Shown one piece after another: positions 62,110 to 64,000 of a stretch of 64,000 nt of DNA. The notes under the pieces were generated by a model that did not search any database, was not told where the DNA came from, and was given only the letters and a program-made list of their open reading frames with translations. This DNA is from Paraburkholderia haematera (GTDB lineage: Bacteria; Pseudomonadota; Gammaproteobacteria; Burkholderiales; Burkholderiaceae): contig NZ_CAJNBK010000016.1 of assembly GCF_905220975.1 (NCBI RefSeq), forward strand, positions 1 through 64,000. Reading direction: 5' to 3'. A program made the translations under genes and the position numbers. The first letter of the stretch is position 1. Each line of letters starts with the position of its first letter.

Positions 62110-63650
62110 GATGTCTGCAGCCGATGCATGACCGGCTTCAACGCCGGATACAAATCCGTATAAATACCAAACCGCTGTTCGTACAAAGCCATTCGTTGCG
62201 CGTTCGGCTCAGCGCGTTCAATCAACGTCACCCATCCGCCCTGTGCTTCTTCGCGCGATACGAGACCGACGCCAACCCCTGCCAGCAACGCCGCGCCCAT
62301 CGCGGCCTCCACTTCCTGCTCGATCGTATAGACCGGGTAACCAGTAATGTCCGCGATGATCTGCATCCAGAGATCAGAATGCGCCGCACCGCCCACAACG
62401 ATCAACTTGTCGTCCAACGATTGTGCACCTTTGCGTCCCGCTTCGATGTTGTGTTTCAACGCGAACGACACGCCCTCCAACACGGCCCGGTACAAATGCG
62501 CCCGCGTGTGAAACAGGCTCAGGCCGACAAACGCCCCACTCGCCTTGGCATCCCACACAGGGCTTCGTTCGCCCATCAAATACGGCAAGAACATCACGCC
62601 GTCCGAACCCGCCGGGATCTGAGAAGCACTCTCTTCCAGCAACCGATGCGGATCCCCATTCGGCATCGCACGTGCCGCCTCAGTCTCCGCATGACAGAAC
62701 TGCTCGCGATACCACGTCACCGAAGCACCCGCCGTAATCGCGCCGCCAAATACATAAATGTCGCGCTGACCGTTGAACACATGCGGCATACTGATCAACC
62801 CATGCCGCGCATCGACAGTCTGGTTGATATACCCCCAACACATACTCGTACCGATCATCGCAACATGCTGCCCCGCGCGCGTGACGCCTGCGGCAAACGT
62901 CGCCACCGCGGCATCCACGCCGCCCGCGACGATCGCCGTGCCCGCCTCCAATCCGAGCTGTTCGGTCCACTGCGACAACAAACCACCCACCACTTCGGAC
63001 GACTCCACTAATCGCTCCGGCATCATCGTCGCGGGAATGCCGAGCATGTCGAGTGCTTCATCCGACCAGTCGCGTTTGGCGATGTCGTAGATGCCGCCGA
63101 TGTTTCCCGCCGAACTATGGTCGACGGCGACCTCGCCGGTCAGCATATAAATCACATAGGCATTGGGCGGCAGGAAGTAACGCGTATGCGCCCACACATC
63201 CGGTTCGTGATCGCGCAGCCACAGCATCTTCGTGTAGCCGTAGTAGCTGTCCACACCGTTTCCTGTGATCGTATACAGCCGCTCCAGGTCGATGTTTTCA
63301 CGCACCCACTCAACCTGATCCGTCGCACGCCGGTCCATCCAGATCAGACACGGATAGAGCGGCCGCATATCGCTATCGACGGGAATCCCCGAGCCGCCAT
63401 ACAGACTGCTCACGCACAGCGCCTTGATCGACTTCGCCGCGACGCCCGCCTCCTTCGCCTTGCCGACGCACGCCGCGATGCACTCCACCACCGCCTTCAA
63501 CCATACTGCTGGCCATTGTTCTGCCCATAACGGCTTGGGCGTATCCGGCTGATAGCTCGACGCATGCTGCGCGACGATCGCGCCGTGCTGATCGACCAGC
63601 AGCGCCTTGGTGCTCTGCGTGCCGATATCGACGCCGATCACGTAGTCCAT
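62106..63650 (-). CDS. FGGY-family carbohydrate kinase
   Basis: This 514-aa kinase has the N-terminal phosphate-binding block YVIGVDIGTQSTKALLVD, and the FGGY signature regions (GVMFLPYLMGERSPVWDAKASGAFVGLSL, LYRAVLEGVSFALKHNI, VVGGAAHSDLWMQIIADITG). Such kinases phosphorylate pentoses, pentitols or tetritols. The gene sits between a dehydrogenase upstream and an SDR downstream, so an erythritol-, threitol- or pentitol-type pathway is plausible. The substrate is not set by sequence alone. Confidence 0.9.
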   Translation of the reverse strand: MDYVIGVDIGTQSTKALLVDQHGAIVAQHASSYQPDTPKPLWAEQWPAVWLKAVVECIAACVGKAKEAGVAAKSIKALCVSSLYGGSGIPVDSDMRPLYPCLIWMDRRATDQVEWVRENIDLERLYTITGNGVDSYYGYTKMLWLRDHEPDVWAHTRYFLPPNAYVIYMLTGEVAVDHSSAGNIGGIYDIAKRDWSDEALDMLGIPATMMPERLVESSEVVGGLLSQWTEQLGLEAGTAIVAGGVDAAVATFAAGVTRAGQHVAMIGTSMCWGYINQTVDARHGLISMPHVFNGQRDIYVFGGAITAGASVTWYREQFCHAETEAARAMPNGDPHRLLEESASQIPAGSDGVMFLPYLMGERSPVWDAKASGAFVGLSLFHTRAHLYRAVLEGVSFALKHNIEAGRKGAQSLDDKLIVVGGAAHSDLWMQIIADITGYPVYTIEQEVEAAMGAALLAGVGVGLVSREEAQGGWVTLIERAEPNAQRMALYEQRFGIYTDLYPALKPVMHRLQTS

Positions 63651-63698
63651 ACAGTCTCCGTTTATCTACTGCCCATCCCGTACTTGCGCAAAGAAAGC

Positions 63699-64000
63699 TC
63701 AGGCGCGCGGCTTCATCAACACCTTGATCGAGTCGAGCGAGTTAGCGACCTTGATCGCTTCGTCCCATTCTTCCAGCGAAAAGCCGTGCGTGACAATGCC
63801 CTTCGACGTAACGAGTCCACGCGCCAGCAAGTCGATCGCAATCGGATAACAGTATGGGCCGAGATGTGCGCCGCGTACATCGAGCTCCTTGCGATCGCCG
63901 ATCACCGACCAGTCGAGCGTCGTATCCGCACCGAACACGGAAAACTCGACGAAGCGCCCAAGCTTGCGAATCATCTCCATGCCCTGATTGACGCCGATCG
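63699..64000 (-). CDS. Zinc-type alcohol dehydrogenase, C-terminal part
   Basis: The frame is open to the right edge, so only the C-terminal about 100 residues are present (INQGMEMIRKLGRFVEFSVFG ... GLVTSKGIVTHGFSLEEWDEAIKVANSLDSIKVLMKPRA). This matches the end of the medium-chain Zn-dependent alcohol/polyol dehydrogenase family; the zinc-ligand region is outside the window. It lies 49 nt upstream of the FGGY kinase and is probably in the same operon. Confidence 0.85.
   Translation of the reverse strand, partial: IGVNQGMEMIRKLGRFVEFSVFGADTTLDWSVIGDRKELDVRGAHLGPYCYPIAIDLLARGLVTSKGIVTHGFSLEEWDEAIKVANSLDSIKVLMKPRA

Noticed and set aside
1..64000. CRISPR arrays, insertion sequences, rRNA and tRNA genes
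   Set aside because: No regularly spaced direct repeats, transposase, integrase or rRNA/tRNA signatures were found by eye, except the simple coding repeats listed.

Overview
This window is GC-rich chromosomal DNA from a Burkholderiales bacterium, most likely Paraburkholderia or a close relative. The gene content supports this: an LpxK-Trm112-KdsB-Adk block, argF/argG, a kynBUA operon with a divergent Lrp-type regulator, DUF3579, DUF2917 next to a MocR regulator, and the paired genes queG and tsaE. No rRNA, tRNA, CRISPR array, insertion sequence or integrase was found.

Layout. 1-2.2 kb: the end of a (GGGSS)n glycine-rich protein cut by the window edge, a secreted Rap1a/Tai-like protein with an expanded QTSA repeat, and an aldo/keto reductase. 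2.4-11 kb: regulation and transport. This part has a GntR/UTRA regulator, a family III CoA-transferase divergent from an HTH-citrate synthase fusion, DUF2917 divergent from a MocR regulator, an MdtD-like exporter and a degenerate EAL protein. 11-14.5 kb: an ECF sigma factor with a SnoaL-like tail, divergent from a second-type ClpP, then a NYN-LOTUS RNA-binding protein. 14.7-20.7 kb: envelope and exported proteins, including a beta-propeller lipoprotein, a glycine-zipper lipoprotein, the tsdBA thiosulfate dehydrogenase operon and small secreted proteins. 20.8-53 kb: mostly conserved housekeeping genes (sodB, xseA, lpxK, Trm112, kdsB, adk, an SDR, sirB1-like, murJ, rpsT, DUF3579, argF, argG, murB, yajQ, plsY, ybaK, acyl-CoA ligase, xerD, ogt, queG, tsaE, amiC, EamA, pirin, cnoX, tcdA, pdxH, cfa, DUF72, msrA). 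53.3-57.4 kb: a flavin reductase-like gene and the tryptophan-to-anthranilate kynR/kynBUA cluster. 57.4-61 kb: a small accessory patch with a structured RNA-like element, a hypothetical gene, and an RHS protein with a short downstream partner (a toxin/immunity candidate). 61.4-64 kb: a polyol or sugar catabolic operon (SDR, FGGY kinase, zinc-type dehydrogenase) running off the right edge.

Most notable signals: (1) the ECF sigma factor / clpP intergenic region carries two divergent copies of the promoter pattern TGTCAC(A/G)-N16-CGTC, one facing each gene. This suggests that an ECF41-like sigma factor controls itself and a ClpP protease. (2) The CoA-transferase / HTH-citrate synthase intergenic region carries two AATCAA/TTGATT dyads whose centres are 21 bp apart, which fits an operator for the fusion protein. 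(3) The MocR/DUF2917 intergenic region has a perfect 10-bp dyad plus a third half-site. (4) A 130-nt multi-hairpin RNA-like element lies upstream of an unknown accessory gene. (5) A Sec-signal RHS protein with a Cys-rich C-terminus is followed 7 nt later by a small ORF.
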